A stretch of 41,609 nt of DNA from Thermacetogenium sp. UBA4966. GTDB taxonomy: Bacteria > Bacillota > DSM-12270 > Thermacetogeniales > Thermacetogeniaceae. The DNA lies in the NCBI GenBank assembly GCA_002397275.1, contig DHAA01000122.1, forward strand, positions 1 through 41,609, in the 5' to 3' direction. Of this stretch, positions 34,258 through 41,609 are shown one piece after another. Each line of letters begins with the position of its first letter. Position 1 is the stretch's first letter. The position numbers and the translations under genes were made by a program. The notes under the pieces are model-generated. The model did not search any database. It was given only the letters and a program-made list of their open reading frames with translations, and was not told where the DNA came from.

Positions 34258-35565
34258 CTACTGAACAGGATCACTTGCCGAATCGAAAGTCCATTTTGTC
34301 AAATCGTAAGCACTGACATCAACCCATTTATAACCATCCTTCACCCCTAATTTACGTATAGGATCGTGTTCTTCAGCGAAAATTGAATAAGGAGCTCCGA
34401 TTGGAAACGTTGCATAGCTTCGTTGAGCAAGAACCTTGAAACGGCCGTCATGTTTTGAACCCGATCGTGGTAAACCCCATTTTCTAATATCCCAAGAATA
34501 ACTTTTATTCGCGATTAAATCACTGGCATCTGCCACACCAACACAATAGGAAGCTTCCTGATCATTGTCAAATAATCTTGTATCTAAATAAGCGTTAGGC
34601 TGATTGGTAGACCAGGAAACAATGTCTTTTGTTTCGTCAAAAAATGAATGCCCATCGTTATAATTATAGAACACTACTTCCATCTCTAACGCTTCATTAG
34701 AATCTAATTGTAAATTATCAAGTGTCTGTTGATCATATGTATATCTTAAACTAACAGAGGAGACACCCCCAAATACCCGATCAGCAAAATCAACCCTTAC
34801 TGTATTTGGAAACCATTGATGCCCTGCTTCATAACGAGCATTTCCATCTCCACCATGAGGAGCAGACAGACCTGGAAGACATAAAGAGATATTGCCGTTA
34901 TTCTGATTATACCACCAGATCTCATTGGCTAATCCTAAAAAATGAAAGGATCCATCAATACTGGAATTTACTGCTTGAATACTTGATAATTGATTTAATG
35001 GAACGATAGGTCTATTATCCGATAATTCTATAGAATTGATTTTTTTTACATGACGCAATTGTGGAAAAATATTGCTCGACTTTTGATTTGCGTTTGTTTG
35101 TTCTATCACTTCATAATAATATACGTTCAAATCATTTTCCGTTATTCGGGGACTTGGCTTCTCTACTATACCTTCGTCAGAATTTAAGCCTTCTAATAGT
35201 AAATCGATTTCAGATTTCAATGATTCCAGTGAAAAGGCAAAGTTATCCCAGTATACTCCCATGGTTATTGTTTCGCCTTTCACATCGGCATGAAATACTA
35301 TCTGCGAAATTTTTTCATCTAATATTTCTAAGTTGTATGCATTATCTGATGATTTATACTTCGTCTCATCAACCAGATACACCCTAGAAAGCTGGATGTT
35401 CTTCTCCTCGCCAGGGGAGCCGTCCGTTTCCGTTGCAGTATCGATAGTTCCGTTGCTTACATTGTTTTTCTGGAAGCTCGACCACGCCGCAAATGCAGAT
35501 GCAGTGGAGACGAACAGGAAAACAATCGTCATAACAGCTGTTAAAAGCTTTCTTGACTTTTTCAT
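34258..35565 (-). CDS. Secreted protein of unknown function under cobalamin riboswitch
   Basis: This protein of about 435 aa has a signal peptide (LLTAVMTIVFLFVSTASAFA) and no anchor. The mature N-terminus WSSFQKNNVSNGTIDTATETDG parallels SSLQYNPATSNGIIETA of the 351-aa protein, but the rest differs and shows no domain I recognise. It is beta-rich with aromatic clusters (HFLGLANEIWWYNQNNG, VEVVFYNYNDG-type strands). ATG at 35571 is 3 nt from GGAGG; ATG at 35565 has 9-nt spacing and is preferred. Its leader carries cobalamin riboswitch copy B, followed by a terminator. It is lower in GC than its neighbours, which suggests a separate origin from the giant genes. Confidence 0.8.
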   Translation of the reverse strand: MKKSRKLLTAVMTIVFLFVSTASAFAAWSSFQKNNVSNGTIDTATETDGSPGEEKNIQLSRVYLVDETKYKSSDNAYNLEILDEKISQIVFHADVKGETITMGVYWDNFAFSLESLKSEIDLLLEGLNSDEGIVEKPSPRITENDLNVYYYEVIEQTNANQKSSNIFPQLRHVKKINSIELSDNRPIVPLNQLSSIQAVNSSIDGSFHFLGLANEIWWYNQNNGNISLCLPGLSAPHGGDGNARYEAGHQWFPNTVRVDFADRVFGGVSSVSLRYTYDQQTLDNLQLDSNEALEMEVVFYNYNDGHSFFDETKDIVSWSTNQPNAYLDTRLFDNDQEASYCVGVADASDLIANKSYSWDIRKWGLPRSGSKHDGRFKVLAQRSYATFPIGAPYSIFAEEHDPIRKLGVKDGYKWVDVSAYDLTKWTFDSASDPVQ

Positions 35566-35937
35566 TCTCATGATCCTCCTTACAATTAATTGTTTTGGTG
35601 CTTTTTAACACTGGGCGCACCGATCGCTTCCCGCTGCGCCGCGCCCCCGCACCGCGGGCATGTGAGCTTGTTTGGGCATCACTCCTTTTCTCCTGTATTT
35701 CACGAGGCGCCATACAGCCGCTCAGCCGTCTTGAATGATTATCCGCAGCGATTAGTTAGTGAAGATCAGAACGTAATGTGTTCTGCTAAGCGCAATCCGG
35801 TTATTGACTTGCTTTGTCGGATAAGGTGCATAAAATATTGCTTAGGTTTGGCGAAATCCTGCCGGGAAGATGTTTCGGCGTGTTATTCAATACTCTGCTG
35901 AATGTCCTTTGACGGATGAGGCGGTTATTACGCTTTT

Positions 35938-36000
35938 GAAATAAAACAAATACGGCTGCCACAATCAATGAATCTGATCGTCACAGCCGTTTTCCTGTGA
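35938..36000 (-). terminator. Riboswitch expression platform, copy B: terminator with competing hairpin
   Basis: Terminator stem arms 35952-35958 and 35984-35990 (acggctg/cagccgt) precede T-rich atttgttttattt on the minus strand. The alternative tcacag/ctgtga hairpin is retained (35981-35986 with about 35995-36000). The arrangement is the same as in copy A. Confidence 0.75.
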
Positions 36001-36043
36001 AACAACGCTTGTCCCCTTTCACCATAAGGCGGGCAAGCAAATT

Positions 36044-36244
36044 CTTTTTGTAGGTCTTCTGACTTGCGCTTCGGCAGATATTACTTCTGCCAATCAAAAC
36101 TCTGCCTTTCCGGTTTCCCAGTGACCGACTTTCGTCGACGAGTCTGATTATCGGCGCTTACAGCGGCGGTGCCGTCCGGGACTTGCACCCGGTTCCCTTG
36201 TTTACCCCTGCGGACCTGTTTGTGCGCCGCAGGGTCACAAAAAG
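36044..36244 (-). promoter_or_regulatory. Cobalamin riboswitch, copy B
   Basis: Minus-strand aptamer with P1 36237-36244 paired to 36044-36051 (ctttttgt/acaaaaag), core AAGGGAACCGGGTGCAAGTCCCGG at about 36172-36199 and B12 box AGTCAGAAGACCTACA at 36049-36064. Peripheral stems differ from copy A with compensating changes (for example gcagaagtaat.. in the variable arm), while the core is kept. It lies about 480 nt upstream of the 435-aa gene. Confidence 0.93.
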
Positions 36245-36564
36245 ATGTATTCAGTTTTTGAAAAAGATCTGATTCACCTCTTCTTCCAAGTTGTTGAAAA
36301 GCTGCTCTTTAGTTCGTATGGGAGTTCTTATACTGTCGGATTTTTGGGATTTAGACGTGCATGTGTCTCAAGCGGATATGTTTGTTGGTATTTTTGAGTG
36401 TTTGAAGTGGGAAAAAAACTCTTCAATTGCAGTTTATCACAATAAATTCCTGGATCGCAACACTCTCTACAAAGTCTCTTTCTGTAAAAATTCCAGTAAA
36501 TATTGGTTGTTCCTTGTTTTTCTCATGCATGAATAGATTTCCTATTGTTTTGCGTATTTTCCTG

Positions 36565-36721
36565 CTATTTGGCTATCCATCCTTCCCGGCCTGCGGAAGG
36601 GGTTTTTCTTCGTAATCGCCTATAACAATGATGTCGTGTTCGTCTGTCTCTCTATCCTTTATGGCACGTATTTCTTAATCGGTTCAAGATCTCCTGCCAA
36701 GGGATGTTCCGTATAGGGCAT
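36565..36721 (-). pseudogene. Frameshifted counterpart of the 51-codon frame
   Basis: The sequence matches 33146-33301 but carries a 1-nt deletion after KKYVP and a 2-nt insertion later, so no long frame remains. Readable traces are MPYTEHPLAGDLEPIKKYVP and then DEHDIIVIGDYEEK in a second frame. Confidence 0.3.
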
Positions 36722-36803
36722 TTTCCTAAACCTCAAGGGGTGAGGTATCTGGCATATGAGCCTTCGGATGGGCTTTTAAAAAAACTTTGTCAACTTAGTG
36801 GAA

Positions 36804-36837
36804 TTAAAAAAAGCGCCGCCCATTGAAGGGAGACGCT
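36804..36837 (-). terminator. Intrinsic terminator after the partial giant surface protein gene
   Basis: A 10-position stem (36812-36821 with 36828-36837) with one mismatch and one wobble is followed on the minus strand by seven T and more A/T. It lies 30 nt after the stop of the giant gene and insulates it from the riboswitch leader below. Confidence 0.85.
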
Positions 36838-36866
36838 CGTTTGATTGGCCGCTTGCCGTTTAATTC

Positions 36867-39800
36867 CTACAAGTTGCTTTCCTCTTTTCCTCTCCTGCGG
36901 TAGAGATAGCCGCAGCCGCATAAGGCGAGCAGCAGGAAGGAAGCTATGGTCGGCATGGAGCTGTGATCCCCTGTTGCTGAACCCATCCTTGTCTGATCTG
37001 TCTTTATCTGTTTGCCGTCAGTCGCAGGCTTGCCCTGCTCATCTTCCGGTGAGGGGGTCGGCTTGTCCGCTGCCTGCATCTCGGCCAGCTTTGCTTCCGC
37101 GGCCTCCAGTTGTTCGAGCTTGGTCACCAGCTTCTTCTGCTCTTCGGTCAAGGCGTTGTAGGCCGCTCTGGCTTTTTCGATCGCTTCCTTGTCCGCCAGG
37201 ATGACGGGGTCGCTGATCTTGGCGATCAGGTCGTCCACCTTCTTAGCCTCAGCGGCGTCTTCATTTTCGGATTCTACCACGCCGACTGTGAAGTAGGAGA
37301 GGTGGTCGGTCGTAAAGGTGGCTAAACCGGTAGTTGTGTCGTAGCTGCAGGTGATCTCTTCTAGCTCGCCGGCATCGTTCAGATACCAGGCTTTAACATC
37401 ATCTGCTGTCTCTCCATCCTTTAAGGTATAGGGTAGGGAGATGGTGATACTGCCTCCGTTAAAGGTACTGATCTGCTTGTCTCCGCACATGATGGTGATG
37501 TCAAAGACGGGTTTGTCGCCTACGGCTTTCTTCTGCTCCGTAGTTAGTGTCTTTTCTTTATCCACGCTCTCCAGGCTCACCGTGATGCTGTCTCCCTCTG
37601 CCTGTTCAGCGATGGAGGTGAGGACATCGTGGGGTATCGTCATCTTGCCCACATGGGTCTCCACTACTAGGCCGGCCTCGGTTTCAGTGGCCATAGATGA
37701 GAGGGATGTTTTGGGCAGTTCCACGCTTACTTTATCAGCTTCGCCTGTGATCTGCGGCTTGACGATGATATCGCCGCCGTCTTCTTTAACCGCTTCTATG
37801 GCGCCATCCATATCGGCTTCCGTTAATTTCACCACGGCTGTACCTTCCTTGGCCTCCACTTCGGGGGTGAGGATCGGTTTTTCCGGATCCGGCTCGTCTT
37901 CACCTGGGTTTACGTCCGCGGCTTCCAGCCACTTGCTCCAGAAAGATGGGTCGCCGAGAGAGCCGTCGAACCAGTCCTCCGCCTCGTAGCGGTAATCATT
38001 GATGTAGTGCCAAACCACTTCGTCACCGTCGCTGAGCCTAAAGCTGTTCAGTCCGAACGCTGGGTGCGTTCCGTTGACCGTGTACATCCATCCGCTGTAA
38101 TAACCGTTGGTGAACTCCTTCAACTCGTACCCGCCCACGGCGGAGGGTGCGGTGATGGAGGAGATGTAGTTTTTATCCAGCCCCTTGTAGCTTAACCCGG
38201 CCTCGTCCAGCGCCGTCTTAAAGAGGTCGCCTACCGTGGAACTCTCGTCCAGCCGATAGTTCCCGGTCTTGATCCAGGTCACATATTCCGCGCCGTTAAA
38301 GCCCGCTAAGCCTGCGCTCAGATCCACATCCTCCGCCTCGGTGGAGCCGATGAGCCGGAAAGACACTTTGATTTTTCCGTCGTCACCGGGCTCGCCGGGG
38401 CTGCCGGAGGGCTTCTCGCTGACCTTCACGGTGTAGTAAGCGACCCCGCCGGTACGGCTGGTCAGGGTCACATCCACGTCGCCGCTAAAGTCCTTGGTCT
38501 CCAGCCCGGTCACCGTAGCGTAGTCCTTGTCCAGGCAGGTAGTGTAGCCGGCCGCCAAATTGGTCAGTCCGGTTCCCTCCGGCGCCACTACATTTACAAC
38601 AAACGGGTCGCCCTCGCTGCCCGTGCCCGTCATCTCGCGCTTGCTCTGGCCGCTCACCAGGTAATAGGTGGTCCGGGCGCTGCCGGCGGACCAGTCGGTC
38701 TCCTTCTCCATGGTCACCGTGGCGCCGCCCAGGGTCAGGCTGGTCAAAATGGGCAAGCCGGTGGTGGCGGCGCCAATGTCCGCACCCATGTCGTTAGACC
38801 AGTGGACCTCCAACTCGTCGCCCTCCCGGACGGTGATGGCGCCCAGGCCCAGGTTGTCAAATTGGTCGCCGTTGTGGGCCACCATCCAGCCGTTGGAAAG
38901 CCCGTTCACGCTGACCAGGTAGGGCCCATAGCTCGTGTCCTTGATCTCATAGGCCAAATCCCCTGCGGTAAACGCCTCGGCCAGCGCCTCCGCGGCGGTA
39001 GCTCCCATGGCGCACTGGACATCGGCAAGCTCCAGCACGGTTCCCGTCGCCGAAGCTCCGGTGATTCCGGCGTTTTTAGCGGCGAAGTCGTACACCTTCA
39101 CGCTGAAGGCAACCTTTTCGCCCAGAGCGCCCAGCAGCCGCTCCAGCTTAACCAGATCGGCTCGGTCTGTCTGAGTCAGCGCCGCCTCCGGGATGCACTT
39201 CAGGGCGTTGTAGTAGTTTTTTACGCCGGTTTTGTCCGCCTCTTGCACCGTCTCCGGGGTCAGGGTCAAAACCGCCGGGTCCAACTTCGTACCAAAGGAG
39301 GAGTCATCCTCCGCTTGGTAATAGCTATCGGTAAACGTATAGATGTAATTGCTGCCGTCGGGGGCATATCTCGTTCCGCCCAGCACTACGCCCTGGGTGG
39401 TGTAGAGAGCGGAGGCCTCAAACGCCTCCCCGGACTTGGGGCTGATCCAGCCGATGACGCCGCCCACACTGGGCGTGCCGGCTCCGGTTTCCCATTGGGC
39501 GCTCACCGCTCCCTGATTGTAGGCGCTTTTGAAACTCTTGGCCGACTTGTTGGCATATAGTTCCAGGGAACCCGCGACGCCGCCGACTCTCATTCCCTGA
39601 TACCAGGAGTCGGCGGTACCTTCTCCCTCGTAGACGGCGCTCACAGCCCCGGTATTCCACATGTTCTTCAGAACGGTGGGGGTGTCCGTATCGTCCCCGG
39701 AGGTGGACGTTTTGCTGTAAGATGCAAGCCCCGCGATTCCGCCCGCGTTGATGTCGCGTATCCTATCATTAGACACGCGTACGTTTACATTCCCGTGATT

Positions 39801-41609
39801 GGCCACGTTTGCAAGCTCGGTCCCCAGCCCCATCTTCCCTGTGACGCCTCCGGCATCCACGCTCGCCGCAGCGCCGCCGTTTGAATTGATTTCGATATTA
39901 CCGTAATTGACACAGTCTGCGATCTGATTGAATCCAACGTTTTTAATTGCGCTGGAGTTATCCTCTCCAACGGAGTGTGCCGCGATACCGCCGGCAGTGA
40001 TGCCATAACTGCCGTTTCCATCGGCGTAGCAGTTCACCGTAATGTCTACGTTGCTCACGCAATTCGTGACCACGCCGCTTCTGCCCGGGTTGCCGATCAC
40101 GTCGTTCGTATTCACCCACATCATCGTCCCCACGATGCCGCCCACGCTGGTCGGACCGGTCAATATATCATCTGAAATGCTTAACGTCACGTCAATGGTC
40201 CCGTTCACCGTCACGTTTTTCACCATGGCGTTTTGGGTCACGCCGTCTTTGGTTCCGCGTCCGCTGACTCCGGCGAAGAGGCCGCCGATTACTTGGCCGC
40301 CAGTGGCGGAGCAATTGATGTAAAGATTGTCGATTTTATGCCCCGCTCCGTCAAAAGTTCCGTAAAGGCGGGCCCCGGTAATAAAGGGGTATCCGGCCAG
40401 CTCAATGTCGGCGGTCAGCCTGGCGTTCACCGTCCGGTCATTGCTGCCATCGGACAAATAATTTATATACCACGCCAACTCTGCGCCCGTCCCGATGAGG
40501 TAAGTCCCCTCCCCGTCCTTCTGAGGCTCAGTCTGGGTAGTTCCATCCCAGGGCGCACTCCCCAGCCCGGTCAGGGGGATCTGGAAGAGGTTCTCCCCAT
40601 CGGCGGTGACGGTAACGCTGCCCTGGTAGTAGAGATAGCCCCTTGCCTGGAGGGCAAAGGTATAGGTTCCCGCCAACGCCCGGAAAGCCCCTCCTGTCGG
40701 GTGGACCGCATTCCCGTCCGCGTCTTTCAGATCCACAATGGTGAAGTCCTCAATAGGCGTATCGCCGTCCATGGGCCGGATGAGGCAGGAGGGCATATCC
40801 TTGTCGTACTCCACCTTCAGCGTGATGGAGGGCAGCGCACCCATAAAGGTGCGGTGCTGCGGGGCCGAGAAGTTCGGGTTTACCCCCACGCTGTAATCCA
40901 GGGCGCGGTGTGTTCCCAGCGGGGAACCATAGCCGCCCTGGCGCAGGCAGCCCGTCAGCTCCAGAGTGTCGCTGGCGATATAGAGCGGGACGGTCACGCT
41001 CACCATCTGGAAAGCGGATTTAGACGGGAAGTCATACACGCCGTAAAGCCCGCCGCCGCCATTGAACTGGTCTCCCTTTTGGCTTGTCAGGTTGACGCCG
41101 GTATTGAAGTTATAGATGCCGGCCAGCTTGCCCGCCGGGTCAAAAAGCCCGCTGTATTGAATTGTGATGCGATCCCCCGGCTTCAGCACTGTATCCGCTG
41201 TTACCGGCTCGTCCGTCTTGTAGCGGTACATGGTGTAGGTCAGGGGCTTGGCCGTGACGACCTGGTAAGTGGAGACGTCCCCTTTGGTCACTTTTACAAT
41301 GTGCCTGCCCGCGGTGAGCCCTGATACCGTCACCGCTCCGGTTTTGCCGTCCACCGCCACGTCCGTGTCCTCAAAACCGCCGGAGTAGGTCATTTTGTCT
41401 TCCGTCAGGGTGGGGTGGAGTACCGAGACCGTGCAGCCGCTTTCAGGAGTAAAGGTATAGCTTGCCCCGCCGGTACCGTCCACATAGTAGAGCACGTCCA
41501 GCTCCCCGTCCAGCGCGTCCCCCACGGCCTTTTCCACCTTGGTGTCGTTCCGCCCCTCATTGATGGTCATGTTGGCGGCAATGGAGCTGCCGTCGCTTCC
41601 GACGCTGAC
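36867..41609 (-). CDS. Giant surface protein (5' end outside window) with two DUF4430-type domains and GLUG-like repeats
   Basis: At least 1580 aa; the frame is open through the right edge, so the true start and signal peptide are missing. Residues are counted from the ATG at 41570. Visible parts: beta domains (1-330, including a carboxypeptidase-regulatory-like VDLKDADGNAV...TYTFALQARGY); a GLUG/beta-helix-like region (about 427-670, GGIVGTM, GGIAAHS, GGVTGKM, GGIAGLAS); DUF4430-like domain 1 (about 823-926); DUF4430 domain 2 (about 1065-1195, SFRLIGSTEAEDV...GWMYTVNGTHPAFG); a ZU5-like beta region; one FIVAR-like helical repeat; and a GSATGD tail with hydrophobic helix and RRRGKEESNL. It is a paralogue of the 1790-aa protein in its C-terminal third. 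Confidence 0.85.
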   Translation of the reverse strand, partial: VSVGSDGSSIAANMTINEGRNDTKVEKAVGDALDGELDVLYYVDGTGGASYTFTPESGCTVSVLHPTLTEDKMTYSGGFEDTDVAVDGKTGAVTVSGLTAGRHIVKVTKGDVSTYQVVTAKPLTYTMYRYKTDEPVTADTVLKPGDRITIQYSGLFDPAGKLAGIYNFNTGVNLTSQKGDQFNGGGGLYGVYDFPSKSAFQMVSVTVPLYIASDTLELTGCLRQGGYGSPLGTHRALDYSVGVNPNFSAPQHRTFMGALPSITLKVEYDKDMPSCLIRPMDGDTPIEDFTIVDLKDADGNAVHPTGGAFRALAGTYTFALQARGYLYYQGSVTVTADGENLFQIPLTGLGSAPWDGTTQTEPQKDGEGTYLIGTGAELAWYINYLSDGSNDRTVNARLTADIELAGYPFITGARLYGTFDGAGHKIDNLYINCSATGGQVIGGLFAGVSGRGTKDGVTQNAMVKNVTVNGTIDVTLSISDDILTGPTSVGGIVGTMMWVNTNDVIGNPGRSGVVTNCVSNVDITVNCYADGNGSYGITAGGIAAHSVGEDNSSAIKNVGFNQIADCVNYGNIEINSNGGAAASVDAGGVTGKMGLGTELANVANHGNVNVRVSNDRIRDINAGGIAGLASYSKTSTSGDDTDTPTVLKNMWNTGAVSAVYEGEGTADSWYQGMRVGGVAGSLELYANKSAKSFKSAYNQGAVSAQWETGAGTPSVGGVIGWISPKSGEAFEASALYTTQGVVLGGTRYAPDGSNYIYTFTDSYYQAEDDSSFGTKLDPAVLTLTPETVQEADKTGVKNYYNALKCIPEAALTQTDRADLVKLERLLGALGEKVAFSVKVYDFAAKNAGITGASATGTVLELADVQCAMGATAAEALAEAFTAGDLAYEIKDTSYGPYLVSVNGLSNGWMVAHNGDQFDNLGLGAITVREGDELEVHWSNDMGADIGAATTGLPILTSLTLGGATVTMEKETDWSAGSARTTYYLVSGQSKREMTGTGSEGDPFVVNVVAPEGTGLTNLAAGYTTCLDKDYATVTGLETKDFSGDVDVTLTSRTGGVAYYTVKVSEKPSGSPGEPGDDGKIKVSFRLIGSTEAEDVDLSAGLAGFNGAEYVTWIKTGNYRLDESSTVGDLFKTALDEAGLSYKGLDKNYISSITAPSAVGGYELKEFTNGYYSGWMYTVNGTHPAFGLNSFRLSDGDEVVWHYINDYRYEAEDWFDGSLGDPSFWSKWLEAADVNPGEDEPDPEKPILTPEVEAKEGTAVVKLTEADMDGAIEAVKEDGGDIIVKPQITGEADKVSVELPKTSLSSMATETEAGLVVETHVGKMTIPHDVLTSIAEQAEGDSITVSLESVDKEKTLTTEQKKAVGDKPVFDITIMCGDKQISTFNGGSITISLPYTLKDGETADDVKAWYLNDAGELEEITCSYDTTTGLATFTTDHLSYFTVGVVESENEDAAEAKKVDDLIAKISDPVILADKEAIEKARAAYNALTEEQKKLVTKLEQLEAAEAKLAEMQAADKPTPSPEDEQGKPATDGKQIKTDQTRMGSATGDHSSMPTIASFLLLALCGCGYLYRRRGKEESNL

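Larger units (their letters stand above)
35628..36690. repeat. Direct repeat copy B (about 1.1 kb)
   Basis: Second copy of the block at 32164-33268. It keeps the leader motif gtatttcacgaggcgccatacagccgct, the terminator, the whole riboswitch and about 440 nt beyond it. Differences are scattered substitutions and small indels, so the duplication is not recent. Each copy stands directly upstream of a secreted-protein gene. Confidence 0.85.

Noticed and set aside
35384..35713. Open frame of 109 codons (MAPREIQEKR...) over the 435-aa start
   Set aside because: It is the leader sequence read through into the secreted-protein gene in a wrong frame; the similarity to the copy A leader is at DNA level and does not keep frame.
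36731..36776. Small hairpins (cctca/tgagg and agcc/ggct) resembling a riboswitch or plus-strand terminator
   Set aside because: Stems are 4-5 bp, there is no plus-strand gene around, and no known aptamer core was found.
39560..40290. Repeated GG[IV]xG units as a CRISPR or tandem DNA repeat
   Set aside because: The repetition is at protein level (GLUG-like motifs) with irregular spacing and diverged DNA.
40233..41324. Long plus-strand frame (363 codons) opposite the partial giant gene
   Set aside because: Antisense shadow of the minus-strand coding sequence, with no start signal or family resemblance.

Overview
The window looks like a piece of the chromosome of an anaerobic, spore-forming Clostridia member, probably near the Peptococcaceae. 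That is inferred from gene content: the sporulation genes yqfC/yqfD in their usual housekeeping cluster, a periplasm-facing [NiFe] uptake hydrogenase with a cytochrome b, an Mrp-type Fe-S carrier, and frequent TTG/GTG starts with strong GGAGG sites. No rRNA, tRNA or CRISPR array was seen.

Layout. 1-1360: an IS4-superfamily transposase. 1581-5705: accessory genes on the minus strand: a DUF364-type protein, a DUF1648 membrane protein, a Dph6-like ATP pyrophosphatase overlapping an Mrp ATPase, and a siroheme/ferredoxin redox protein. 5985-8478: the methionine importer metNIQ. 8587-15414: hydrogenase region, with a maturation protease, a convergent plus-strand NMT1/SsuABC-like importer, and hyaABC-like structural genes. 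15930-23630: the conserved cluster yqfC-yqfD-phoH-pgpH-ybeY-dgkA-cdd-era-deoC, read on the minus strand.

23994 to the right edge is an accessory block of secreted and surface proteins on the minus strand. It holds two giant proteins (1790 aa, and at least 1580 aa cut by the window edge). Both carry DUF4430 (transcobalamin-C-terminal-like) domains and nearly identical C-terminal anchors. It also holds smaller secreted proteins of 351, 430, about 435 and 276 aa. Two sequences that read clearly as cobalamin riboswitches (32606-32801 and 36044-36244, minus strand) lie upstream of the 351-aa and the 435-aa/276-aa genes. Each is followed by an intrinsic terminator that competes with an alternative hairpin. 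The riboswitches lie inside a directly repeated block of about 1.1 kb.

The most interesting reading is that this block encodes a B12-responsive cell-surface system, possibly capturing corrinoids outside a Gram-positive-type wall. Riboswitch control of the adjacent genes is well supported by sequence. Cobalamin binding by the surface proteins is inference from the DUF4430/transcobalamin relationship. No btuFCD-type importer is present in this window.
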